Positions 17,031 to 24,697 are shown, counted from the stretch's first letter. The stretch: 38,796 nucleotides of DNA from Halorussus marinus (GCF_004765795.1 NZ_SBIV01000014.1:1-38796), one strand, 5' to 3'. Numbers and translations are program-made. Notes: generated by a model not told the origin, from the sequence alone.

Positions 17031-17214
17031 TACCCGCAAGTCCGACGTCAGTCATAGCGGGCGTTCATTCGGCAGGTTCGCAGCGGCCTGTCTCTACAAA
17101 GCGGGGCGGGAACAGGGGGTGTGGGTAACGCACCGTGACATCGCCAAGTCCGGAAACGTCACGCCGACCACGGCCTGGACGCATCACCAGAGGTTCGATG
17201 AACTCGCTGTCTAG
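17026..17214 (+). pseudogene. TFB C-terminal fragment or mini-TFB
   Basis: The frame from GTG 17026 (a TTG at 17014 in the same frame is also open) gives 62 residues. FGRFAAACLYKAGREQGVW and the rest align with the end of the TFB encoded at 14907 (SGVAAACVYLAAQEQGALI, then the HTH of the second cyclin repeat): RDIAKSGNVTPTTAWTHHQRFDELAV against QSTVASAAEVSVVTLRSRRDELQAI. No zinc ribbon or first cyclin repeat is present. It is probably a truncated TFB. Some such mini-proteins may be expressed as DNA- or TBP-binding competitors, which cannot be told from sequence. It overlaps the inverted repeat at its 5' end and the stop of the 17211 gene at its 3' end. Confidence 0.6.
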
Positions 17215-17699
17215 ACGGGCCAGGTAGGGAGCGAGGGCGCTCCATTCTTCCAGTGGATCGCATCTAGCGCGGGCGGGAACTGCTGTAGTCGGTCATCGAG
17301 GACGGCGAGTGGGTGCGCATCGAGAAACGTCGCCTTGTGCCGATCAACCGGCGTGTCTTCGTGATTGAGTTGGATATGACAGGGCCCAAGGTCCGGATGG
17401 TCGGCATCTTGGTGGAATCCGAGCATCAGATTTCGGTCCGGTTCGACCCAGTTTATGCGGTAGTATTCGTGGTCGACGCCGGCGGGGTACCAGAAGCGAA
17501 TCTCCAGTCGTGCTGTCGCCGCGTCGTACGAGTCACTCAGGAACGTCGTCGGATCGACACCCGCGATGACGTACCGGGGTCGGCGTCGAGACGGGCGATA
17601 GCGGACCTCTTCACACCCTGGCTGGTTCGTCAATCGGTCGTGAACGTCGCGGAGGAGGGTCCGCTGTGTATAGCGGTCGCGACCGGCAAGAAAGATCAT
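17211..17699 (-). CDS. Putative toxin, TumE-like
   Basis: 162 residues starting MIFLAGRDRYTQRTLLRDV. The core TARLEIRFWYPAGVDHEYYR, then GFHQDADHPDLGPCHIQLNH, and DAHPLAVLDDRLQQFPPAL resembles TumE-type (DUF6516-like) toxin proteins, in which a short beta sheet with conserved His is followed by a helix. This is recognition by pattern only. The gene begins 17 bases after the stop of the winged-helix gene 17717-18268 on the same strand, the order expected of an antitoxin-toxin operon. The stop overlaps the end of the TFB fragment on the other strand by 4 bases. Confidence 0.5.
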   Translation of the reverse strand: MIFLAGRDRYTQRTLLRDVHDRLTNQPGCEEVRYRPSRRRPRYVIAGVDPTTFLSDSYDAATARLEIRFWYPAGVDHEYYRINWVEPDRNLMLGFHQDADHPDLGPCHIQLNHEDTPVDRHKATFLDAHPLAVLDDRLQQFPPALDAIHWKNGAPSLPTWPV

Positions 17700-17716
17700 T
17701 CTGTGAGAGAGGAGGG

Positions 17717-18268
17717 TTAGCTCGTGGCGCGGTCAGCCACGTCGGTCATCTGCTCGCGGGCAGCTTCGACGTCGGAGTAGAGTTCCAGTGCGTGCTTGAT
17801 GAGGCGGCGATCCTCCTCGTTCTCACGCCAGAACGCGATGACGTCGCGGCGGTCCCGGAGCTCCGCACTTGTGAGGTCGCCGTCGGCGAGCGACTGTTCA
17901 AGCTCTTCCCACGTCTCGACGTCGTAGGTCGCCTGCCACTCCTCGATCTCCTCGGTAATCGCGGCCAATTCACTCCGCAGCTCCTCGCGGGTATTTTCCT
18001 CGATGAGCGTGCGGATCTCCTCGAAGAGCAGTCGCGTGTAGTCCGGTTGGTAGCGCGTCGTCTCGCCGGCCTCGACGCGACGCAACTGGCCCTGGTCGAC
18101 GAGGTCCTGAAGTTCCTCGTTGGTCGTGCTCCAGGCGGCGTCGGCCTGCTCGCTGATCCAGTTAACTGAGCGGGGTTCGCGAAGTGACTCGGCGACCGCC
18201 CGAATGCGGTCGCGGGCGCTCATCGACTCAGTCCACGATTGGACCCCATCTCGCGAGGATTCGGTCAT
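17717..18268 (-). CDS. Winged-helix protein, likely antitoxin
   Basis: 183 residues from the ATG at 18268 (MTESSRDGVQSW). The N-terminal half is a winged helix: DRIRAVAESLREPRSVNWI, then SEQADAAWSTTNEELQDLVD and QLRRVEAGETTRYQPDYTR. The C-terminal half is a helical coiled region (LFEEIRTLIEENTREELRS). This is the DUF7342-like haloarchaeal layout as I recall it. It precedes the putative toxin by 17 bases. A longer open frame to 18400 exists, but ATG 18268 gives a better start and leaves a promoter: CATATAT (18308-18314) reads as a TATA box on the minus strand about 43 bases upstream. Confidence 0.65.
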   Translation of the reverse strand: MTESSRDGVQSWTESMSARDRIRAVAESLREPRSVNWISEQADAAWSTTNEELQDLVDQGQLRRVEAGETTRYQPDYTRLLFEEIRTLIEENTREELRSELAAITEEIEEWQATYDVETWEELEQSLADGDLTSAELRDRRDVIAFWRENEEDRRLIKHALELYSDVEAAREQMTDVADRATS

Positions 18269-18403
18269 GGTTGGCACCTCTTGGGACAGTGTTCGCGCCC
18301 TACTCCCATATATGTTTGTACTGTCTCGCATAATCAAGAATGCCTTGCGGGCGAAGGCGTCCGGACGTTGAAATGCGATACCGACAGAAGGTATGGCCAA
18401 CCG

Positions 18404-18607
18404 ATGTACGACCGATATTCTGACGTTGAGGAACTACGGCCGACCGGCGAGGCATCCCACAGCCCGGACACAATGTTGGACGACGGGTGTGAGAGTGACC
18501 TCCTGGCGGCAACGCGTCGCGACGAGCACTGGTGGCGACCTGATGCGACGACGACAGTCACGTGGAGTGTCTATCCGCGCCGGCGAGTGGTGAGGCGCTA
18601 CCGATGA
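18404..18607 (+). CDS. Small hypothetical protein (67 residues)
   Basis: ATG 18404 gives MYDRYSDVEELRPTGEASHS, with a Trp/Arg-rich end (DEHWWRPDATTTVTWSVYP, then RRRVVRRYR). Family unknown. Its stop overlaps the next start (ATGA at 18604), which supports it as a real coupled gene. The basic tail is unusual beside the acidic neighbours and could bind nucleic acid. Confidence 0.5.
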   Translation: MYDRYSDVEELRPTGEASHSPDTMLDDGCESDLLAATRRDEHWWRPDATTTVTWSVYPRRRVVRRYR

Positions 18608-18792
18608 ATCAGCAAGTCGAACAGGGCTACTGGATGCATCGTGTACTCAGCAATCTCAGCCGCCTCGACGTCGAGCGGTTGGACGACGCGGATCGAGAGC
18701 GAGTCGAGACTGCAAGAGACCTCCTGGAAGAAGTGAGCCTACTCACGGGACCAGAGGACGGGAGCGGACCAGACGCCCCAACAGACGACTGA
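18604..18792 (+). CDS. Small helical acidic protein (62 residues)
   Basis: ATG 18604 overlaps the preceding stop. The product MNQQVEQGYWMHRVLSNLSR continues with DVERLDDADRERVETARDLL, a predicted helical hairpin, and an acidic, Pro-rich tail. Family unknown; the layout is that of a small adaptor protein. The longer frame from GTG 18562 would overlap the upstream gene and is not preferred. Confidence 0.5.
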   Translation: MNQQVEQGYWMHRVLSNLSRLDVERLDDADRERVETARDLLEEVSLLTGPEDGSGPDAPTDD

Positions 18793-18831
18793 TCGTCATC
18801 GCCGTCGACGCCAGGGGCACTTCCAGTGTCG

Positions 18832-18878
18832 GTTTATCGCCCCCCAAGAGGGGTGCGGGGCTTCCCGCGAGTCCAGAC
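18832..18878 (+). promoter_or_regulatory. Switch-hairpin element 2 (before 18879)
   Basis: TATA-like GTTTATCG (18832-18839). Arm A GCCCCCC (18839-18845), loop AAGAGGGGT, arm B GCGGGGC (18855-18861; one C-C mismatch with A). A' CCCGC (18864-18868) can pair with GCGGG (18855-18859). It ends 10 bases before the ATG. Confidence 0.6.
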
Positions 18879-19259
18879 ATGGCGACACTACAAGCTGCGA
18901 CGACGTCAACCGGCGCGATCGTATCGGATCCACAGGCTGTCCGCGAACTCTGTGAGAGCTACTGCTTCGGGACGCTCGACTGGGAGGTCACCGACAAGGG
19001 CGAACTCACCATCTGGGGGTACGATGACTTCGAAGTGTACGAGGCGCGGGAGAACGGCCTCCCGGACTACGAGGGCGGCATCGTGACCCACGAATTCTTG
19101 CGAGAACTTGCCGACCACCTCGAAGCTGACGAGGAACTCGACATCCAGACAGCGGGGTTCACGAAGTGTCGCTTCCCAGTGCTGGCGAAGCGGTACGTCG
19201 TTCGCGACGGCGAAGTCCTCTACGCGGATCTCAGTTCCCCCGAACCAATCGAGGAGTAG
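18879..19259 (+). CDS. Hypothetical 126-residue protein
   Basis: 126 residues, MATLQAATTSTGAIVSDPQA. It looks like a compact alpha/beta protein: AVRELCESYCFGTLDWEVTD, then IWGYDDFEVYEAR, VTHEFLRELADHLEADEEL and CRFPVLAKRYVVRDGEVLY. No family named. It stands behind a switch-hairpin element and is followed by a second such element before the next gene, so it is probably an independent unit. Confidence 0.65.
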   Translation: MATLQAATTSTGAIVSDPQAVRELCESYCFGTLDWEVTDKGELTIWGYDDFEVYEARENGLPDYEGGIVTHEFLRELADHLEADEELDIQTAGFTKCRFPVLAKRYVVRDGEVLYADLSSPEPIEE

Positions 19260-19260
19260 C

Positions 19261-19326
19261 GTTGTTCGTCCCCCGAGAGGGGTGCGGGGCGATCCAGTAG
19301 CGGTCGCCCCGTGAGGTGATTGCTCG
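19261..19326 (+). promoter_or_regulatory. Switch-hairpin element 3 (before 19327)
   Basis: GTTGTTCG (19261-19268), arm A CCCCG (19271-19275), loop AGAGGGGTG, arm B CGGGG (19285-19289). GGGGCGA (19286-19292) can instead pair with A' TCGCCCC (19304-19310). GTGAGGTGA, with a possible ribosome site, follows A' directly, so the second hairpin could affect translation. Confidence 0.65.
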
Positions 19327-19989
19327 ATGGGCCACCGCGCACTCGTTGCGTACGAACGCACAGACGGACAGTACACGCTCCACTACAGCCATTGGGGCGC
19401 AGCGAACCTCAAGCTCAAGCACCGAATTTCGGCTGAGTCGCCGTTCGGTGGCGACGACACCAACTCCAAGTGGGCGAAACAGCTGCTGGCTGAACTGGCC
19501 GATGGCCTCGAGGCAGATGCGGTCGACGGCTACCTCGCTGACGAGGATCGACCGTCGACGGTCGTCGAGCCGAAGCCCCGCGCCACCGGGCTCACCCTCG
19601 ACGAGATCATCGCTGACCATCTCGACTACCTCCACCACGAGGCGTTCTACGTGGTGTCACCGACCTTCGAGGTGACCGCCTACCGGACGCTGTGGTTCGG
19701 CCTGCAGTACGATTCAGAGACAATCGACAACGGTGAGACGGTCGGGAACGGGGCGCTCGCGACCGTTCGGTGGCACGACGGCGAGCCGGTCGGCGACGGC
19801 CATCTGAAGGGGCAGTTCCGGGCGCTGAAGGACGTCGTCGGCGATATGGTCGACAAGGGGGTGTTCACGCCGTCGACGGCGAGGCAGTACCTCAAGCAGA
19901 AACTCGGCGAGTGGGTCGGCGAGCGCCAGGAACTGCGCATCCCTGGTGGTGAATCACCGTCGAAAACTGCGTCAGTCGACCGATTATAA
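19327..19989 (+). CDS. DUF6735-like haloarchaeal protein
   Basis: 220 residues beginning MGHRALVAYERTDGQYTLHY followed by SHWGAANLKLKHRIS. This start is typical of a haloarchaeal plasmid family that I recall as DUF6735; function unknown. The middle has LDYLHHEAFYVVSPTFEVTA and YRTLWFGLQYDSE. The C-terminal helical part (GQFRALKDVVGDMVDKGVFT, then ARQYLKQKLGEWVGERQEL) is basic and could bind DNA or a partner. It sits behind switch-hairpin element 3. Confidence 0.6.
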   Translation: MGHRALVAYERTDGQYTLHYSHWGAANLKLKHRISAESPFGGDDTNSKWAKQLLAELADGLEADAVDGYLADEDRPSTVVEPKPRATGLTLDEIIADHLDYLHHEAFYVVSPTFEVTAYRTLWFGLQYDSETIDNGETVGNGALATVRWHDGEPVGDGHLKGQFRALKDVVGDMVDKGVFTPSTARQYLKQKLGEWVGERQELRIPGGESPSKTASVDRL

Positions 19990-20026
19990 CGCCAATCCCT
20001 TTCTGAGTCCCCACGAACGTCTGGAT

Positions 20027-20311
20027 ATGTCAGATCGGGCTGATGACGAGGTGCGAGTATGGCTCGTCGAACGTACCTACTCCGATGATGAACAGAACCT
20101 AATCATCCTCACCTACGCGACACCCGACGGCAAACAGTATTATCGGAAAGAGCGGGCACTCACGTCCTTCACCGATATTCGAGATACGACAGCGGCAGTC
20201 GATGCGGGGCCCGGCAATCTCGGCACGGTTGATGACCCCGATCTCCAGGACCAATACGCGGCCGAAGCGCAGCGAATGCAGGAGGTCCACGACCCGAACG
20301 ACGTGATCTGA
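20027..20311 (+). CDS. Hypothetical 94-residue protein
   Basis: ATG 20027 gives MSDRADDEVRVWLVERTYSD. The core is a short beta sheet (NLIILTYATPDGKQYYRKER followed by ALTSFTD), with an acidic tail. The sheet resembles small cytosolic proteins of haloarchaeal plasmids; no family named. Upstream, GATTATAACG (about 19981-19990) may be the TATA box. Confidence 0.55.
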   Translation: MSDRADDEVRVWLVERTYSDDEQNLIILTYATPDGKQYYRKERALTSFTDIRDTTAAVDAGPGNLGTVDDPDLQDQYAAEAQRMQEVHDPNDVI

Positions 20312-20372
20312 TGCTCACCAGTAGACGTAGTCCCGTGCCATTGGTTATGTCGGAGGAGGCCGTAGACGGGGT

Positions 20373-21122
20373 ATGCGCGAACTCGTCTTCGCCCTCGAAT
20401 ACGAGCCGGGGTGCAATAGGGTGGCGGATGCCCTTGCCGACTACCCCGACGCCCGTGTCCGCTCGCTTTCGTTGCACGCGACTGCCGACCAACTTTGGCG
20501 AGTCGACCATGCCACCGGCACTCCGGACGCACTCGACGCCATCGAGGACGCGTTTCGAAACAGCGACTACTACGCCGACTGTCTCGCCACCGAGGACTGC
20601 GGCGCCACCCAGACCACCCGCGTCCTTGACCGCACGGACGACACGCTCGTCCTCTACTCCGACTGGGAGCGAACCCCCACCTGCGCCTCGGTTCCCCACA
20701 TCGCCCGCGACCATCTCGGGGACGGCGTGCTGTTCGAGACCCGTCATGAGGGCCGCCACTACACGTGGCGACTCATCCACTCGGGCGACGGCGACGTGGC
20801 GGCATTCTTCGACTCCCTCGAGGTTGCCGTCGAAGAATGCGCTCAGATGGAGATGCTCCGCACCGCGGACACGACGACAGCAGCTGGAGGAAGCGACGAA
20901 ACACCGAGCGGATTACCCCCGGCGCAGGAAGCCGCCCTCCAAGCCGCCGTCGAACACGGCTACTACGAGTCGCCCCGCGAGGTCGATGTCGGCGAGTTGG
21001 CCGAGCATCTCGACGTGCCTCGGTCAACACTTACCTACCGGCTCCGTCGGGCGGAAGAACATTTGGCGAAGCAACACGTCGCCGGCGAGCGGGTAGCGGA
21101 AGAACGGCTGGCATCGCACTGA
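20373..21122 (+). CDS. HTH-10 (Bat-type) transcription regulator
   Basis: 249 residues. The N-terminal 170 residues form the sensor-like part seen before HTH_10 domains in haloarchaeal regulators (MRELVFALEYEPGCNRVADA...). The C-terminal 60 residues are the HTH_10 (bacterioopsin-activator type) domain: LPPAQEAALQAAVEHGYYES, then VDVGELAEHLDVPRSTLTYR. Cys residues at CNRVAD, ADCLATEDC and CASVPH could bind metal. It lies 59 bases before the zinc/cadmium-type ATPase gene on the same strand, so it is probably that pump's regulator. GGAGGAGG about 13 bases before the ATG is a good ribosome site. Confidence 0.78.
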   Translation: MRELVFALEYEPGCNRVADALADYPDARVRSLSLHATADQLWRVDHATGTPDALDAIEDAFRNSDYYADCLATEDCGATQTTRVLDRTDDTLVLYSDWERTPTCASVPHIARDHLGDGVLFETRHEGRHYTWRLIHSGDGDVAAFFDSLEVAVEECAQMEMLRTADTTTAAGGSDETPSGLPPAQEAALQAAVEHGYYESPREVDVGELAEHLDVPRSTLTYRLRRAEEHLAKQHVAGERVAEERLASH

Positions 21123-21129
21123 CACCGCG

Positions 21130-21145
21130 GTTGGAATATTCCAAC
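21130..21145. promoter_or_regulatory. Perfect 16-bp palindrome before the metal ATPase
   Basis: GTTGGAATATTCCAAC is perfectly symmetric. It is centred about 44 bases before the ATPase ATG at 21182, and its AATATT centre could serve as the TATA box, so a bound regulator would block transcription initiation. Confidence 0.65.
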
Positions 21146-21181
21146 AAAGACATATCGAACTCCCGCTCCTACCGTGAGGTG

Positions 21182-23545
21182 ATGACAGAGAATTCCGATG
21201 TGGATACAGCGGGACCACCGAACGGCGGCGGGCAGCGGGAGTTGACTGCCCGTCTCACGGTCCCCGAGATGGACTGTCCGTCGTGTGCGCAAAAAGTCGA
21301 CAAGAGCCTCCAGCGCGTCGACGGCGTCGTTGAGGCCACGCTCCAGCCGACCACCGGGACAGCTACCATCAAGTACGATCCGGACCGGACTACCAAAGCC
21401 GACGTCGTCGCGGCGATCGAAGCCGCCGGCTATGACGTGATCGGCGGAGCAGACGACGAAACCGACGAGTCTGCCGACGGCGTCGATATCGCGCCACCTT
21501 CGGAGGTCTGGACGAGTTCTCGCGCGAAGAAGACGTGGCTCGGCGCAGCGTTCGTCATCCTTGGTCTAGTCTTCGAGTTCCTTCTCACCGGCCAGAACGT
21601 CGCGATAGCGAGCATCCTCGACTACCCGCTACACATCGCAGATGTCCTGTTCCTCGGTGCCGTCGCGGCCAGTGGCATCCCGGTCGTCCGCAGCGGGTAC
21701 TACTCCGCGAAGAACCGAAGCCTCGACATCGACCTCCTGATGGGGACAGCGATCATCGCCGCAACCGGCATCGGCTACTTCGTCGAGGCCGCGACGCTGG
21801 CCGTCCTGTTCAGCATCGCCGAACTGCTCGAGGACTATGCGATGGACAGGGCACGGGATTCTCTGCGCGAGCTGATGGAACTCTCGCCCGACGAGGCGAC
21901 CGTCCGTCGCGATGGTGAGGAAGTGACCGTTTCCGTCGAGGAGGTCGACGTTGGCGAGACCGTCGTCGTCCGCCCTGGCGACAAGATTCCGCTCGACGGG
22001 ACGGTCATCGAAGGCGAGAGTGCAGTCGACCAGTCGCCGATCACGGGCGAGAGCGTCCCCGTCGACAAGACCACCGGCGACGAGGTGTACGCCGGCGCGA
22101 TCAACGAAGAGGGGTACCTCGAGGTAGAGGTCACCTCGACCGCTGGCGATTCGACGCTCTCGCGTATTATCGAAATGGTACAGGGCGCACAGGCGAAGAA
22201 GACCGAGTCTGAGCAGTTCGTCGACCGCTTCTCCGGCTACTACACACCCCTCGTCGTCGTGCTGGCAATCCTGACCGCCGCTATCCCGCCGCTGGTTATC
22301 GCTGATCCGGTGGCGGTGGACCTAGCCGGTTACGGGTTCACCTTCGCGGGCGACTGGCAGACGTGGTTCATCCGTGGGCTCACGCTGCTGGTGATCGCCT
22401 GCCCGTGTGCGTTCGTCATCTCCACACCCGTCTCGGTGGTGTCGGGCATCACGAGCGCCGCGAAGAACGGCGTCCTGATCAAGGGCGGAAATTACCTGGA
22501 AGCGATGGGCGAGGTCGACGCCGTCGCCGTCGACAAGACCGGGACGCTCACCAAGGGCGAACTCGCCGTCACCGACGTCGTTCCGGTGGGTGACACTACG
22601 GAGGACGATCTGCTCCGTCGCGCCGCTGGGCTGGAGCAGCGCAGTGAGCATCCCATTGCTACGGCGATTCTCGCCCGTGCTGAGGAGGCGGGCGTGGGCA
22701 ACCTGCCCGACCCGACGGGTTTCGAGAGCCTCACTGGGAAGGGCATCCGCGGCGAGATCGGCGGCGAGACGTACTATGCGGGCAAGCCCGCGCTCTTCGA
22801 GGAACTGGGCTTCGACCTCGCTCGGGCACGCCGCGAGACGGACGGCGGCGTTATGACGGAAGAGGCGACCGAGGGCGAGAACGGGGCGTTCGCCGAGGAT
22901 GCCCTCTCCGCGCTGGAGCGGGAGGGCAAGACTGTCGTTATCGTCGGGACGGAGTCGAAACTGCTGGGTGCGATCGCCATCGCCGACGAGGTTCGCCCGG
23001 CCTCGAAGCGGGCCGTCGAACGCCTGCACGAGCTGGGCGTCGAGCGCGTGGTGATGCTCACCGGCGACAACGAGGGCACCGCCCGCGCAATCGCCGAGCA
23101 GGTCGGGGTCGACGAGTATCGCGCAGAACTCCTGCCCGACGAGAAGGTCGACGCTGTCGAGGAGTTACAGGCAGAGTACGGTGATGTCGCGATGGTCGGT
23201 GACGGCATCAACGACGCGCCCGCGCTCGCCACCGCGGAGGTCGGCATCGCGATGGGCGCGGCCGGCACCGACACCGCTCTCGAGACGGCCGATATTGCGT
23301 TGATGGGCGACGACGTCGGGAAACTCCCGTACCTGTACGACCTGTCGCATACGGCCAACGGGGTGATCCGGCAGAACATCTGGGCGAGTCTCGGCGTGAA
23401 GTTCCTGCTCGCGCTGGGCGTGCCACTGGGGCTGGTCAGCGTTGCGTTGGCGGTCGTTGTCGGTGATATGGGGATGAGCCTCGGTGTCACCGGGAACGCG
23501 ATGCGGTTGTCGCGAATCGAGCCCGATCGGTTCTCCGACACCTGA
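21182..23545 (+). CDS. Heavy-metal P1B-type ATPase (Zn/Cd/Pb or Cu class)
   Basis: 787 residues from ATG 21182. The N-terminal HMA domain has MDCPSCA (C32, C35). An eight-helix P1B layout follows, with actuator motif TGES (QSPITGESVPVDK), ion site CPC in VIACPCAF, phosphorylation motif DKTGTLT, SEHPIATAIL with the P1B-specific HP, MLTGDN, and GDGINDAPAL. It exports a soft metal ion across the membrane using ATP. CPC with DKTG and an SEHP of this form fits the ZntA/CadA branch best, but copper cannot be excluded. The frame is open far upstream (to 20765), but this overlaps the regulator and is not used. It likely forms a regulated unit with the HTH-10 gene. Confidence 0.92.
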   Translation: MTENSDVDTAGPPNGGGQRELTARLTVPEMDCPSCAQKVDKSLQRVDGVVEATLQPTTGTATIKYDPDRTTKADVVAAIEAAGYDVIGGADDETDESADGVDIAPPSEVWTSSRAKKTWLGAAFVILGLVFEFLLTGQNVAIASILDYPLHIADVLFLGAVAASGIPVVRSGYYSAKNRSLDIDLLMGTAIIAATGIGYFVEAATLAVLFSIAELLEDYAMDRARDSLRELMELSPDEATVRRDGEEVTVSVEEVDVGETVVVRPGDKIPLDGTVIEGESAVDQSPITGESVPVDKTTGDEVYAGAINEEGYLEVEVTSTAGDSTLSRIIEMVQGAQAKKTESEQFVDRFSGYYTPLVVVLAILTAAIPPLVIADPVAVDLAGYGFTFAGDWQTWFIRGLTLLVIACPCAFVISTPVSVVSGITSAAKNGVLIKGGNYLEAMGEVDAVAVDKTGTLTKGELAVTDVVPVGDTTEDDLLRRAAGLEQRSEHPIATAILARAEEAGVGNLPDPTGFESLTGKGIRGEIGGETYYAGKPALFEELGFDLARARRETDGGVMTEEATEGENGAFAEDALSALEREGKTVVIVGTESKLLGAIAIADEVRPASKRAVERLHELGVERVVMLTGDNEGTARAIAEQVGVDEYRAELLPDEKVDAVEELQAEYGDVAMVGDGINDAPALATAEVGIAMGAAGTDTALETADIALMGDDVGKLPYLYDLSHTANGVIRQNIWASLGVKFLLALGVPLGLVSVALAVVVGDMGMSLGVTGNAMRLSRIEPDRFSDT

Positions 23546-23665
23546 CTCTGCGGCGGGAAGTGCGGGCAGGACGCTCCTCTTTCGCGACTTTCCTGCGCTC
23601 TATCGAGACAATTTGCAGTTTGTCTGGGGCAGTAGAGACTGAGCCCCACCGCAGGCTCTGATTTG

Positions 23666-24088
23666 ATGCCCGAGAATCCAGACGACGATCCACTCCACGA
23701 TTGCGAGTTAAGTCCCGACGCAGTCCTCGGGACGCGCACCTTCCACGATGTCCTGTTCACTGACGATACCGAGACGCCGGTAAACGTGCTCACCGGCGAG
23801 ACACCCGCACATTCGCAGGCGACCGTCGAGGAAGCGAAGGCGTTCGCTACGAGTATCGATACGGACACACCACAAATCGCGCTCCCGGCCTCTGTCGAGA
23901 CGCAGATCGAAACCCAGAGCCAACCCTACACGGCGGCCGCGTTCTTCCACTTCAAGGCGACCGGGTCGCTCGAACTGCACCGTGCCTACCACGCCGCCTA
24001 CGACTCCGACGCGTTCAGCACCGACTTCGAGGCCGACTACGAGTCGGGCGACCTGACGATCACCGTCGAGCAGACTGCCGATTCCTGA
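23666..24088 (+). CDS. Hypothetical 140-residue acidic protein
   Basis: ATG 23666 (MPENPDDDPLHDCELSPDAV); a TTG at 23663 is also in frame. The core is SFT-poor and acidic with YTAAAFFHFKATGSLELHRA and ADYESGDLTITVEQTADS at the end. No family named. A TGGGGC/GCCCCA hairpin lies about 20 bases upstream, but it lacks the loop and A' copy of the switch family. It is followed by element 4 and the 24197 gene. Confidence 0.6.
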   Translation: MPENPDDDPLHDCELSPDAVLGTRTFHDVLFTDDTETPVNVLTGETPAHSQATVEEAKAFATSIDTDTPQIALPASVETQIETQSQPYTAAAFFHFKATGSLELHRAYHAAYDSDAFSTDFEADYESGDLTITVEQTADS

Positions 24089-24109
24089 ACGCGGTCTCCC
24101 GAAGCGAGG

Positions 24110-24196
24110 TTTTTCGAGCGCCGGCGATGGGTGCCGGCGCACCGAGCAGACAGCGCCGAGCGGCGCCCGGTGAGTCGGCACTCCGAGGTGAACCAG
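24110..24196 (+). promoter_or_regulatory. Switch-hairpin element 4 (before 24197)
   Basis: GTTTTTCG (24109-24116), arm A GCGCCGGC (24118-24125), loop GATGGGT, arm B GCCGGCGC (24133-24140), perfect 8 bp. A' GCGCCG (24153-24158) can pair with CGGCGC of B. This copy ends further from its ATG than the others. A ribosome-site-like GAGGTGA lies about 10 bases before ATG 24197. Confidence 0.6.
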
Positions 24197-24697
24197 ATGC
24201 ATATGGTCATCTACGCGCTGGTGGAAGCACCGACACAGCACGACGCCCTGGTCGAGGGGAAAGCAGTCTTCGACCGTCTCGTCGGCGCGAATCCCCACGG
24301 CTGCGCCGTGTTTGATTACTACGTCACGTTCGATGAAGACGACACGACGGTCGCCGGGAAGGCCCGCTGGGGTGACCTGCCGACGGCGGCCCCCATCAAC
24401 TCAGAGGAGGGCGGTGAACTGCTCGACCGGGCTTGGAAGGCCACGAAAGAGGAGTTTCAGCGGAATCTCGACCGCGTGAAGGAGGCGCTCGACGAGCTCA
24501 GCGACGAGGCGATCATGCGCGACGAGGACCTCGCCCGCCACGCGTTCCACCAGGTCGGCGCGTACGAAGGGCCCTCAATCCCGATGTACGACCAGCACGC
24601 CCAGGGGATTCGGCATCGAGGCCAGCTCGACCGAGTCCTCGAGGAAGACGAGGACAGCCAGACGCTCTGGATCGTCCCCGCAGACGTTCATTTCTGA
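24197..24697 (+). CDS. 166-residue plasmid protein with shared C-terminal block
   Basis: ATG 24197 (MHMVIYALVEAPTQHDALVE); ATG 24203 is an alternative. The N-terminal part looks like a ferredoxin-like alpha/beta fold (VIYALVEAPTQHDALVEGKA, VFDYYVTFDEDDT). The C-terminal block IPMYDQHAQGIRHRGQL with DSQTLWIVPADVHF matches the 16091 protein closely. No known activity. It lies behind switch-hairpin element 4; the next gene starts 6 bases after the stop. Confidence 0.65.
   Translation: MHMVIYALVEAPTQHDALVEGKAVFDRLVGANPHGCAVFDYYVTFDEDDTTVAGKARWGDLPTAAPINSEEGGELLDRAWKATKEEFQRNLDRVKEALDELSDEAIMRDEDLARHAFHQVGAYEGPSIPMYDQHAQGIRHRGQLDRVLEEDEDSQTLWIVPADVHF

Noticed and set aside
20765-21181. N-terminal extension of the Zn/Cd ATPase
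   Set aside because: It would overlap the HTH-10 gene and is Arg-rich. ATG 21182 gives the standard N-terminus before the HMA domain.
23630-23665. TGGGGC/GCCCCA hairpin before the 23666 gene
   Set aside because: The loop lacks GAGGGGTG and there is no A' copy, so I do not count it in the family.
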